Below, one piece after another: positions 28,347 to 37,096 of a DNA stretch of 64,000 nt. The first letter of the stretch is position 1; every line of letters starts with the position of its first letter. Below the pieces are notes generated by a model, which had not been told where the DNA came from, searched no databases, and saw nothing but the letters and a program-made list of their open reading frames with translations. A program made the position numbers and the translations under genes. This DNA comes from Paramoeba atlantica (lineage: Eukaryota; Discosea): contig CDRNVI010000029.1 in assembly GCA_977017575.1 (NCBI GenBank), positions 744,001 to 808,000 of the forward strand. Reading direction: 5' to 3'.

Positions 28347-30548
28347 CTAAAGAAGTAGCAATTTTTCGATTACTGCGTGTATTTGTAGAAATAGAGCTTT
28401 CGTTAACATTTTCGATTCACTCTGAAACAATAAAAACTCTTGCAGCAATGCGCCTACTGTCTCATAAGTTAATTCACATGAACGCAGTCGTGTACGAATT
28501 GATCTCAAAAGTGCTTCGTCTGAATTCAATTCGTTCAATTCTGTGCTAATCGTCGCTAATAGCAAACTACTGTATGCAGCCACAAGACAATGCGCGGTGC
28601 TAAGATAAGACTTTTCGGTGGACGTAAAATATAATGATATCTGACACAGCAAGGAATTGATAAAGTTTATGTGACGCCCTAGGTATCGAGATGACTTCAT
28701 ATTCCGTTCTCTATCGGAAAGACGAGTACACAAATCATTAATCGTCGTAGGTGATTTGCATAGGTTGCAGAGGGTTCCTAAAACAAGAGCTTTAACTTCA
28801 ACGGCCTCTTCTATCAGGCCAGAAATTTTTCTACCAAAAAGATCATGAATATTGCAAAACAAATCAAGATATACATCCTGACTCATCAATTCAGCGCAAA
28901 CATGATTATTGGAGAGGTTAAGAAGAATTTTAGCACAGCTTAAGTGCCTTTCCACTTCTCGCGTGTTGAAAGGCTTATCGACCAATATCGCTTTAATCGC
29001 ACGACATATATCTAGCAATGCGCCGTTAGTGTCTACATTCGTACTCTGTCGTATGATCTTCTCCGATATTCTACTCTCAGCGCTATCTTTACTATCACTT
29101 ATCAAACACGTTAAACTTAGCTCCTCAATACACGAAAGAGAGGCAAGAATTATGGAACGAAGGTTTGAATCCAAATCTTTAGAAATATACTCTTCAACAA
29201 TTTTCATAAAGGACTCGGAGTGCAGAAGTTGAAAACATGTTGTCTGTGCCACACTCAGTGCCCTTGGACTTGAAATATCCGTCGTGACGTGAGGCGACGA
29301 TAAGCTGTGCTCTTCTGGACATGAAAAACTTAGAAAAGAACGCTGTGAATTTGGACTACCCTCTCCTTGACTTTGTGATACTTTAATATCACTCTCTTCC
29401 TCATCCAAAGCTTCAGGATTTTGAGCCCAAGATGGTTGAAGAATTATGGTGAGCAACTTTAAATACCCGAATAGGGTTCTGTGCGAGGTTTTCCATGCTT
29501 CGTATACGTGCTGTGAGATGTGACTTGAAGATACGAGAATCGATGTATTTTCTTGATCAGTGCCTTGATCCATTCCAGACCGACGCTCTATGGGAAGAGA
29601 TAGTTCATGTGAACGCGTACTTTGATCAACTTTCTTCATGTTCAATTGAGTTTCTACTCTTTTACCAAGCTGTAACCAACTACCTTTTCTATAATTTGAG
29701 CGCTGTGCATTAAACTCTGAGCGAATAGAATTAGCGCTTGAGGGGTGATTTTCCGGTCTGGACGATATTTCGGATTCTTTCTCTACTGATTCGCAGATCC
29801 TATCGAGTACCATTCTAAGGCATCCATCAGTAAAATACGTATGGTTCGCGTAATCTCGAAAAAGAAGAAACAAAATTTCAAAGAAATACTCTTTGTCGTC
29901 GTTCTTCGCCCATTCAAACTCGGTGTTGCATGACGTAATTGCTTCAACAAAGCTTTTAAAATTTCCGCTCCTGCGCAGGCCGTTCGTTACCGCGGTTGGT
30001 GATTCACGCACCAAAGTATGAAGCTCCTTTAATGTGCTTCGCTTATTTGAAGAGTTTGCAAGCATCGCCGATAAGAAAAGACAATGCTCTACGACCGGTG
30101 CACATCTATTACTCTGTATGTGAAGTTGACTAGGAAAAACTTCAGAATTTGTTGAAAGAGCAGCAACGGTTTCCTCAACTTCATTAGACATTTTCCCTAT
30201 TTTTTCCCGCGGGGAATGCTTTCCTTTGCCGTTACCCTGATGTACGGAGCCAGTCTCAGAATAAATTCGTTTCGTTCTTGAATATGAGTTTGTGTATGTG
30301 GATGCATAACGTTCATCAGAAAAGGAAGAGAAAAAAGAGCGATGCTCGGAAGCTTCTTCTTCTAACAAGGAAGTCCCTTTATTCTGTGTGGGTAACTTAA
30401 CATCGCCTAAATGAAAAGGAGGAGTGTATGATTCTTTATTTGTGGTTCCATTCGACATAGGCAAGTCTCTAGAGTTTACGCACCGCGCAGCAAAGCTATC
30501 TATTTTATCTACTAAATTCCGAGTACTCACGGGACGTCTCTTTGGCAT
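28347..30548 (-). CDS. WAPL-like (wings apart-like) cohesin release factor
   Basis: 733 aa. The N-terminal 130 residues are low complexity. A helical region starts at about 170 (STLKELHTLVRESPTAVTNG, LRRSGNFKSFVEAI) and resembles the R...L...G....F...L pattern of WAPL. The C-terminal half is all-helical, ARM/HEAT-like, with LLNLSNNHVCAEL, LVLGTLCNLCKSP and the signature-like AHCLVAAYSSLLLATISTEL followed by VGALLQEFLLFQSE. In WAPL this C-terminal domain binds SMC3-SCC1-PDS5 and opens cohesin rings. The call rests on the VAAY..LLL and L..FL.FQ blocks and the length; another ARM-repeat protein cannot be excluded. Same strand as MCM5 downstream in the cluster. Confidence 0.55.
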   Translation of the reverse strand: MPKRRPVSTRNLVDKIDSFAARCVNSRDLPMSNGTTNKESYTPPFHLGDVKLPTQNKGTSLLEEEASEHRSFFSSFSDERYASTYTNSYSRTKRIYSETGSVHQGNGKGKHSPREKIGKMSNEVEETVAALSTNSEVFPSQLHIQSNRCAPVVEHCLFLSAMLANSSNKRSTLKELHTLVRESPTAVTNGLRRSGNFKSFVEAITSCNTEFEWAKNDDKEYFFEILFLLFRDYANHTYFTDGCLRMVLDRICESVEKESEISSRPENHPSSANSIRSEFNAQRSNYRKGSWLQLGKRVETQLNMKKVDQSTRSHELSLPIERRSGMDQGTDQENTSILVSSSHISQHVYEAWKTSHRTLFGYLKLLTIILQPSWAQNPEALDEEESDIKVSQSQGEGSPNSQRSFLSFSCPEEHSLSSPHVTTDISSPRALSVAQTTCFQLLHSESFMKIVEEYISKDLDSNLRSIILASLSCIEELSLTCLISDSKDSAESRISEKIIRQSTNVDTNGALLDICRAIKAILVDKPFNTREVERHLSCAKILLNLSNNHVCAELMSQDVYLDLFCNIHDLFGRKISGLIEEAVEVKALVLGTLCNLCKSPTTINDLCTRLSDRERNMKSSRYLGRHINFINSLLCQISLYFTSTEKSYLSTAHCLVAAYSSLLLATISTELNELNSDEALLRSIRTRLRSCELTYETVGALLQEFLLFQSESKMLTKALFLQIHAVIEKLLLL

Positions 30549-31245
30549 GAACTAATATGCGGTGCAAACTACGAAAACATGGATGTATCTGTTTTAAAAA
30601 CTCATAAAGTAAAACTTTTTCAAGGTACTAAAGATTATATCGCCTGGGAAATTTAGTTTTCCGGCAACTCGCTTACAAGGATCGTGCGCGAGATCCTGTA
30701 CCGATAAACGTGATCAAAAAATATAATGTGAATTCAGCCTCGCAATACACGCTATTATTCTCGTATCTCTCCAAGGTACAATCCTTGGACGGCGACCTGT
30801 GTAAATACTGTCCCCCCCCCACTTAAGCGCAACCAGGTTTCAATAATTGCGCAACCAGGTTTAATTGCGCAAGCCGGGTCAAAAAAAGGGGTGAAAAAAA
30901 ATCATGAGTTCTGTACGCGGGGTACCCTGGGGGGCTGCTTTTTACATACTCCCCCTGTCATTAAATTTTATAAATTATATTTTATAACAAAAATTGAAAT
31001 ACACCCAAGCCAAAAATTATTATCGCTAAATTTCATGGCACAAAAAATATTTTTTTTTTAGTTAAAAGTTGTCAATTTTTGGCGAGAAACATTTTTTTAA
31101 TTTTTTTGTTCAATTTTACGATATGCAGAATTCTAAAGATACAAGGCTACATCGATTATTATCTGAATGTTAATTTTCGATACCTTCTGAGGTGCTCTTT
31201 CATGACGTTTTCATGCAAACTGCTTTATTGGTGCCTACTAATCTC
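30549..31245. other. Intergenic with short tandem motif
   Basis: gcgcaaccaggttt occurs at 30827-30840 and 30849-30862 with a degenerate third copy at 30867. Long T and C runs flank it. tactccccctgt near 30948 resembles the end of the Tc1/mariner copy at 25890. No gene. Confidence 0.45.
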
Positions 31246-31827
31246 TCATTTTCCTTTCTCCACTTTTATCTTTGTGCCTTCCACCCATTCCTTCTTTATG
31301 ACCAACGGTGCTCGAAAATCAACACTCCCAACGAGATCGCTATTCCAAGAAATATCGAAGCACGTTAATTGTAACGGTAAGGTGTGAAAGAGAACTTCTC
31401 CTGAAAACTTGTTTCGATTCAGATCGATCAAACTTAGGAAGGGAGGCAAACCGCTTAATGAAATTGGTCCCGAAAACTCATTTTTAGAGAGATTCAAGAA
31501 CCTCAGCTGCTTTGGCAAAGACGCAAACTCAACCGGGCCCGAGAGCCTATTCATTGTTAAATCGAGGTACGTGACAGTGTGAGGCACACTTCCCCATGTA
31601 GGGCTTCCGCTCAACGATGCCTCGTGCCACAACACATAGGCGACCTCCCCCGGGGTGGTGCATACGACCTGGGCCCACGAACATGCGGGGTTGTGAATCG
31701 TCCACGTGTGGTGTATGTTGTGCATGTCCTGCGTGAAGCGCACGAGGTCATATTCCTGGGGTAGGGCGAAATTTCGTACACGGCCGGCCCGGACGGTGTC
31801 ACGAGTGAAACAAGGAGAAATGGTCAT
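31246..31827 (-). CDS. Short leucine-rich repeat protein
   Basis: 193 aa. After about 70 residues (including a WTIHNPACSWAQVVC stretch like the cap that precedes plant-type LRRs) come four to five LRR units: VTYLDLTMNRLSGPVEFASL, LRFLNLSKNEFSGPISLSGL, LSLIDLNRNKFSGEVLFHTL, LTCFDISWNSDLVGSVDF. Each unit is about 23 residues with LP..L..LDL..N.FSG. No membrane segment or signal peptide is evident. Families of such short LRR proteins are known in kinetoplastids and some other protists; the role is probably protein binding. The frame is complete with ATG and stop, so it is not an obvious fragment. Confidence 0.75.
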   Translation of the reverse strand: MTISPCFTRDTVRAGRVRNFALPQEYDLVRFTQDMHNIHHTWTIHNPACSWAQVVCTTPGEVAYVLWHEASLSGSPTWGSVPHTVTYLDLTMNRLSGPVEFASLPKQLRFLNLSKNEFSGPISLSGLPPFLSLIDLNRNKFSGEVLFHTLPLQLTCFDISWNSDLVGSVDFRAPLVIKKEWVEGTKIKVEKGK

Positions 31828-32064
31828 GGGGTTACGAAGTTAAAAAGCTTCTGAAAAGGAAAACGACCACTACACCAGGGGTAAAGGATTAGAGGTCACG
31901 GTTAGAAATGGATTCAATAAAAGATTCAAAAAATGTTGCTTTCAATTAAATCATGTTCTCACAGTGCAATCTACAACATTAGGGAACGATGAATCATATA
32001 TGTATGCGAGGTGAATAAGCCTTTCCCCTCTCGTTGGGATTACGCATGACAGCGAATGCGAAAC

Positions 32065-32997
32065 CTATTCCCTCTGAAGATTTTCTGTGTCATTATATTC
32101 TTGGTGCGTTGCAAACCGAAACGAAATGTTGTACTCTTTTGCCAAGTCTAGCAATACGCGCGGATGCGATAAAAAGCCTGACCCATATTTCCCATTCTGC
32201 GGCGAATACGCCGCCCTCGTCGCGTCCAACACAATACAAACCTCATATCCCGCAGCCGCGATCGTCAACGCGGTGTCCATTACACAGAAATCAAGCGCCA
32301 CGCCACAAACGTACACCCGTCTTAACTTTTCTTTACGAAAAAACTCCGCAAGCGAGACACGTTCCAGTACCGCACAAACATCCGGGGGAGCATTCACATT
32401 GTCTCCCCCCGCACTACACTGCAGCACAAACGACCCCGTCCACTCTAACGAACCGTTCTTCCTTCGTGGGAGTACCCTCTGCCACTCACCCCGCTTTACC
32501 AACGCCTCGGTGTAGGGAAACGCCCCGAAAGAGTCCATATCGGTATGAATCCCTTTATGAACCACCACGACGTGCCGAGGGGCTTGCGCTCGTAAGGCTT
32601 GCAACTTTATGCCCAGAGGTTTGGTAAACTCAGCCCCATAGGAACCCTGAACGCAATGGGGGGGAAAGCCTCCCCCATGGTTGACAAAACTACAATGGTC
32701 TTGGGGATGGTAATCTTTCGTGGCCACGACATGGGCTCCAGAGTCTATTGCTTTTTCGGAGAGCTCCATAATCAAATCCACAATTTCGTGGGCTTCAGGA
32801 ATGGCCAACGAACCGCCGGGCATAAAGTCGTTTTGCATATCAACAATAAGGAAGGCGTCATGGGGGGTAAAGGTCAGGGGGGAGGGAAGATTAATATTTT
32901 TGTTTAAGGGGGAGAGGGAGGGGAGGAGGGGGGAGAGTTTATTTTCGGAGGCGTAGAGCAGGGTGAGGTATTCGTGGAAGAGGGGGGATGTGGGCAT
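32065..32997 (-). CDS. Nicotinamidase (isochorismatase-fold hydrolase)
   Basis: 310 aa from the ATG at 32997. It hydrolyses nicotinamide to nicotinic acid in the NAD salvage pathway. Catalytic triad: D53 in LIVDMQNDF, K148 in VVHKGI, C238 in GVALDFCVMDTA with the usual cis-peptide before it. Metal site: D95, H97 and H101 in TKDYHPQDHCSF. FPPHCVQGSYGAEF matches the WP.HCVQGT.GAEF block of yeast Pnc1-type enzymes. The first 45 residues are an extra Leu/Ser/Pro-rich extension that might target the protein to an organelle, possibly the glycosome or mitochondrion (speculative). Third codon positions are C-rich in the first third and G/T-rich afterwards. Confidence 0.9.
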   Translation of the reverse strand: MPTSPLFHEYLTLLYASENKLSPLLPSLSPLNKNINLPSPLTFTPHDAFLIVDMQNDFMPGGSLAIPEAHEIVDLIMELSEKAIDSGAHVVATKDYHPQDHCSFVNHGGGFPPHCVQGSYGAEFTKPLGIKLQALRAQAPRHVVVVHKGIHTDMDSFGAFPYTEALVKRGEWQRVLPRRKNGSLEWTGSFVLQCSAGGDNVNAPPDVCAVLERVSLAEFFRKEKLRRVYVCGVALDFCVMDTALTIAAAGYEVCIVLDATRAAYSPQNGKYGSGFLSHPRVLLDLAKEYNISFRFATHQEYNDTENLQRE

Positions 32998-33015
32998 GGA
33001 GGGGGGAAAGAGCAA

Positions 33016-33441
33016 AGACGGGTAAAGAAACAGGTAGGTTTCAGGTTGTGTCGGATTACAAAGGGGAAAGGGTTGTGGACCAACTCATCATAATAAGAGA
33101 AAAATCCTGTGAAAATATGTTGAGAAATAGTAAAGGTAGTCTTGACCACTAGAAATGCTCTCGGGCGGGCGTACATAATTCTAAAGGCGTGTTCCGGAAG
33201 AGCAAACTTTCTTTTGGGGTGTCTGTACACCTGAACAAAAATGCAAGGAACCTGTCGTGTAAAAATGAAAGGAACCTGTCGTGTGAAAAGAGTAACGAGG
33301 TAGACCTCAAGCATTGTAGTGTATATTTGATCACTGAACGTGATTCAGGAAAGCAGACGAGGAGAAATGGGGCCAATGAGTCGTACCTTCTACAGCGGTC
33401 GAAACGACTACACCGCTATGAATCGCTCTTTCCTTAAGTAA
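33016..33441. other. Intergenic
   Basis: Spacer between two minus-strand genes. The repeated phrase aggaacctgtcgtgt(a/g)aaaa is at 33248-33262 and 33272-33286. No gene supported. Confidence 0.4.
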
Positions 33442-33759
33442 TTACCCTCTACGTTCCTTGGTGCGCTTTCTTTGCTCTTTTCTCCTGGAAAATTCTGCAG
33501 CTATTTCATCAGAATCAGAGCCATACAAAGGGTAAATGGTATGGTAAAATTCACTCAAGACGTCTTTACCATCGTCAAAATTGTTTGTGCCATGTTTGTT
33601 GCGCGCCTTCTCTAAGTCCGAATCCGAGAGAGGCAAATAATGGAGATCAATACCCTTTTTTGCATCAACAAAAACTCCCGGCGAATCAGTCACCATATTT
33701 TTGAATACCTCTACACCATTTTCCAAGTCTTCAGCGGTGATTGAGCTCGGCCAAGGCAT
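33442..33759 (-). CDS. Small acidic/basic hypothetical protein
   Basis: 105 aa with ATG and stop. Acidic middle (DSDLEKARNKHGTNNFDDGK) and a strongly basic C-terminus (RRKEQRKRTKERR). No membrane segment or known domain. It lies between nicotinamidase and MCM5 on the same strand, with 280-430-bp spacers as elsewhere in the cluster. The even amino-acid composition and ordered end motifs favour a real protein. Confidence 0.5.
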   Translation of the reverse strand: MPWPSSITAEDLENGVEVFKNMVTDSPGVFVDAKKGIDLHYLPLSDSDLEKARNKHGTNNFDDGKDVLSEFYHTIYPLYGSDSDEIAAEFSRRKEQRKRTKERRG

Positions 33760-34039
33760 TTAAACAATCTACAAGTAATAGTCTGCATAAAAAATAATAC
33801 GTTGCCCGTCACATCTTAATGAGAGGAAATAAATTAATGTACGGGCGAATGCCTCATGCATAAGAAATACACGACTTCAGATATTCTCGATACATGTCCG
33901 TATATCAAATTAATTCCGTATATCAAGTTAAATACGAATCCAGTAACGATATCGGAATAATTTCGTATTCGATCAAAGTTGGATAAGTTCACAAACATTA
34001 CATTACTATAAACACTATAACAAACTATTGTATGATCTT

Positions 34040-36451
34040 CTATTGTCTACGATATACATAAGCCCGCGAGGAACGAAACTCAATGTCCCCTTTGCGCGTC
34101 ATGGCGTACAAAGCAAGTTGCACCCACTTTCGGTCGTGGCCTTGTGAGCGCAACAGGTTCGTCAGGCGAACAGTTTTCATTCCGAACCCTACACTACAGT
34201 TGTGGCGAATCGCTGCCTCGACACGGTGCACACGGGCTTGCTCCGCGGGTGTGAGCGTCGAGATCGGAGTAGCACCCGCCTTGCTCGCTTCAACTGTACT
34301 GACCTGGAACAGTCGTATCGCCTCCTCGGCATGCGTTGCTGTGGCGACTTTGGAGAGTGTCATCTTTGCTAAGGCCTCCGTCATGCGTACCAGACTTTCA
34401 AGCTGCCGCACGGTGAGATGGATGACACTATCGGAGGGATCGTCCCCGAAGAGGGCCTCGGTGGCCTCCGCTCGGATTTTGGTGAAGTAATTTTGCAGAA
34501 CTTCCTTGGCTTGTGAACTGATCAATGGGGTGCATGAGGCTTTGGCAAAAGCAATGTATTTTTGTAACAATGCGGGCTCGATAATATTAGGATTCGTGTG
34601 CGCCGCTCCAGAGTCAATGACTCCCGGACGTGAACGTTTGTGTCCTTGTTTGTGCAGCGACATTACGTGAGAGGCAATCCGAACATCTCTTTGAAAATCC
34701 TTCACGTCAACCAGACGAAAGATACAATCAAAACGAGAAAGGATACTTGCCTGAAAACTAATTTGTTCGTCATCCGACTTGGTAGGGTCAAAGCTTCCCA
34801 TTAACGGATTCGCCGCAGCTAACACACTACATCGCGCGTTGAGTACCGTAGAGATATTCGCTTTTGAGACCGAGATGGTTTGCTGTTCCATCGCTTCATG
34901 AATCGCAACCTGGTCTTGGATTCGCATCTTGTCAAATTCATCAATACACACCACCCCGCCGTCAGCCAGCACCAGCGAGCCCGCCTCCAGCCACCATTCC
35001 CCACCCTCCCCACGGACCACCGCCGCCGTGAGCCCTGCCGCGCTCCCGCCTTTCCCCGAGGTATACAACCCCACCGGAGCGACCTTCTCCACATACTTCA
35101 ATAGCTGACTCTTCGCCGTGGACGGATCCCCCATCAACAGCACATTCATATCTCCGCGAAGAATCGACCCGTCCTTAATCCGCTTCCTCGTCCCCCCAAA
35201 CAGCAAACACGCAATCGCCTTTTTAATATCCAGTGCCCCAAACACCGCAGGGTCAATACTCGCGGCAATATCCTCATACAGATGCGGTCGTTTCGCCAGA
35301 GCTTCAAAAATCTTCTCCTCCCTCGGTTGCCAAATCGGAAGCCGCAACATTGCATTCATCCCTTTACCCCACGAAGACGACGACGACGACGACGACGACG
35401 AACCCGGACTCCACCACGAAATCGCGCCCCCCCTCCCCTCCCCCTCCCCCCCTCCCTCCTGCGACAACCCCATCCACCCCACCCCTTTTAAATACGCCGT
35501 CCGTAGCCCCACCCCGTTTCGCGATCCATGATTTCCTTTGCCCCCCCCGCCCCCTCCCCCTCCCCCCCCTCTCTCCATCACTGCGTTCACCGCCACCACC
35601 CCCACCCGGTCCCCCGGCGCCACACGGTCGGTGAGGCCCCGGTCCACGAGCACCTCCACGCAGCGGGGCATCTCCCCCGGCGGGACCCCCTGCGGGAGCT
35701 CCTGGAGCCTCACCCGCTGCGCGTCCTCGTAGGCGCAGCTCTGGGCGAGCAGCGTGTAGGGCGCGGGGCGGCAGGGCGGGGTCCCGGGGAGGGGGCTGAC
35801 GTTGGAGACGCAGCGCCGGGGGAGCTCCAGGTCGTTGCTGAGGGGGAGGGCCACGACGGTTTTACAGGACTGGCACTGGAGGAGGGCGCGGACGCAACGG
35901 AGACGGGTCTTGCCGACTTTGATCACCAGGCCGGGGACGCAGAGGAGGTGGGCGACGGGGACGTGGCTGAGGTCGCGGAGGGGGGTGAGTGGGGAGGCCC
36001 AGAGGATTTGGAGTTGGATGTCGTGGGAGGGGGTGGGGGTGGGGGAGACGGGGAAGTAGTGCTCGGCTTCGGCGATCTCGCGGAGGGCTTCTTCGAAGAG
36101 GAAGATACATTGTGTGGCGCGATCCCGTAGGGCGATGCCTAAATCCTGACTGAAGCAGATGGCATCTTCCCAGTTGATTTCTAAGAAGTTTCGACCAGAG
36201 TAGAGATTCGATTGTAGCTGCTTCATGTAGTCAAGCACGATGGCGTTCCGAGAGGATGCCCGATACGAGGAGATAAATTCTTTAAACATTCGCTTCAGAC
36301 CTTCCGGTGAAGCTTGCCATCGAGGCAGGTCATTGGAAACACTCTCACCTTGAGAAGCACGGTCGGTTGTAACGTCCCAGCTGTAAGGTGCTTCACTAGG
36401 ATCACCTTCGGTCGGTGACAGCACAGATACACGTCCTAGATCGTGTTGCAT
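34040..36451 (-). CDS. MCM5: MCM5, replicative helicase subunit
   Basis: 803 aa from the ATG at 36451; 28 further codons upstream have only a GTG start. The N-terminal domain contains a zinc-binding region (CQSCK, later C residues) and an OB fold. The AAA+ core has Walker A GDPSTAKSQLLKYVEKVAPV, GLYTSGKGGSAAGLTA, Walker B VVCIDEFDKM, AIHEAMEQQTISVSKA and the arginine finger LSRFD. SVLAAANPLMGSFD and IASHVMSLH are typical of the MCM5 branch. The protein works in the MCM2-7 ring at replication origins and forks. Low-complexity insertions of about ten Gly and nine Ser lie between the OB fold and the AAA+ core, encoded by G-rich and (GAC)n-like DNA near 35378-35401 and 35540-35570. Codon ends switch from C to G/T near 35600. 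Confidence 0.95.
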   Translation of the reverse strand: MQHDLGRVSVLSPTEGDPSEAPYSWDVTTDRASQGESVSNDLPRWQASPEGLKRMFKEFISSYRASSRNAIVLDYMKQLQSNLYSGRNFLEINWEDAICFSQDLGIALRDRATQCIFLFEEALREIAEAEHYFPVSPTPTPSHDIQLQILWASPLTPLRDLSHVPVAHLLCVPGLVIKVGKTRLRCVRALLQCQSCKTVVALPLSNDLELPRRCVSNVSPLPGTPPCRPAPYTLLAQSCAYEDAQRVRLQELPQGVPPGEMPRCVEVLVDRGLTDRVAPGDRVGVVAVNAVMERGGGGGGGGGGKGNHGSRNGVGLRTAYLKGVGWMGLSQEGGGEGEGRGGAISWWSPGSSSSSSSSSSWGKGMNAMLRLPIWQPREEKIFEALAKRPHLYEDIAASIDPAVFGALDIKKAIACLLFGGTRKRIKDGSILRGDMNVLLMGDPSTAKSQLLKYVEKVAPVGLYTSGKGGSAAGLTAAVVRGEGGEWWLEAGSLVLADGGVVCIDEFDKMRIQDQVAIHEAMEQQTISVSKANISTVLNARCSVLAAANPLMGSFDPTKSDDEQISFQASILSRFDCIFRLVDVKDFQRDVRIASHVMSLHKQGHKRSRPGVIDSGAAHTNPNIIEPALLQKYIAFAKASCTPLISSQAKEVLQNYFTKIRAEATEALFGDDPSDSVIHLTVRQLESLVRMTEALAKMTLSKVATATHAEEAIRLFQVSTVEASKAGATPISTLTPAEQARVHRVEAAIRHNCSVGFGMKTVRLTNLLRSQGHDRKWVQLALYAMTRKGDIEFRSSRAYVYRRQ

Positions 36452-37096
36452 GGACCATGAAAATTGTTTTTTTCGAGTCGATAAAAAATCGTATATTTTC
36501 TGGAAAAAACTGTGATCTGCCTTATAAATACACACAAGTGTATCTGTAAGTGTGTGATAAAGTAAGTCGAACTTGGGAAGAAACGCTCCTCAAAGATAAA
36601 GCTTGTACTTAACCTAAACCGAGAGTATCATTGAATCTCTCTCTTGAGAAACTACACTTTCTCAAAGCCTTTTTCTAAATCGTATACGCCATATGATCTA
36701 CAAATAACGACACGGCCACACGATAAAATAATTTTTGTTTTCATTTCATTCAAGCTGCTCGTTTCAAGCTGTTGATATACACCGGCCCAAGCAAAACAAA
36801 AATACTACCTTTTTTCTCCATCACTTAATCAAGGAATAAGATTGGGATATGTTTCCTAAAAATAATTCTTCAAAAAAATACCGAAAACTAAAAACAACAC
36901 ACGACGCAAATGTGATTCGCGTTCGAACACCCCTAAGGGAATCTGTGTATAACTGAAACCTCACTTCAAATACTAAAAAAAACTATTCACCAGCGCGCCA
37001 ACAAAAATAACACATATAATAAAATATTAGTATTCTATCGCACGTGCCAATCAAAGAAACCCACTACTCAACTCATCAGACCTTATTCGCGCAGCT
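36452..37096. other. Intergenic between MCM5 and Piwi copy 1
   Basis: AT-rich; no gene. It forms the 3' flank of Piwi copy 1 and is unrelated to the 3' flanks of copies 2 and 3. Confidence 0.5.

Noticed and set aside
35528-36130. 200-codon plus-strand frame opposite MCM5
   Set aside because: MCM5 motifs are on the minus strand throughout; the opposite frame is Gly/Glu/Val-rich as expected of the complement of C-rich codons.
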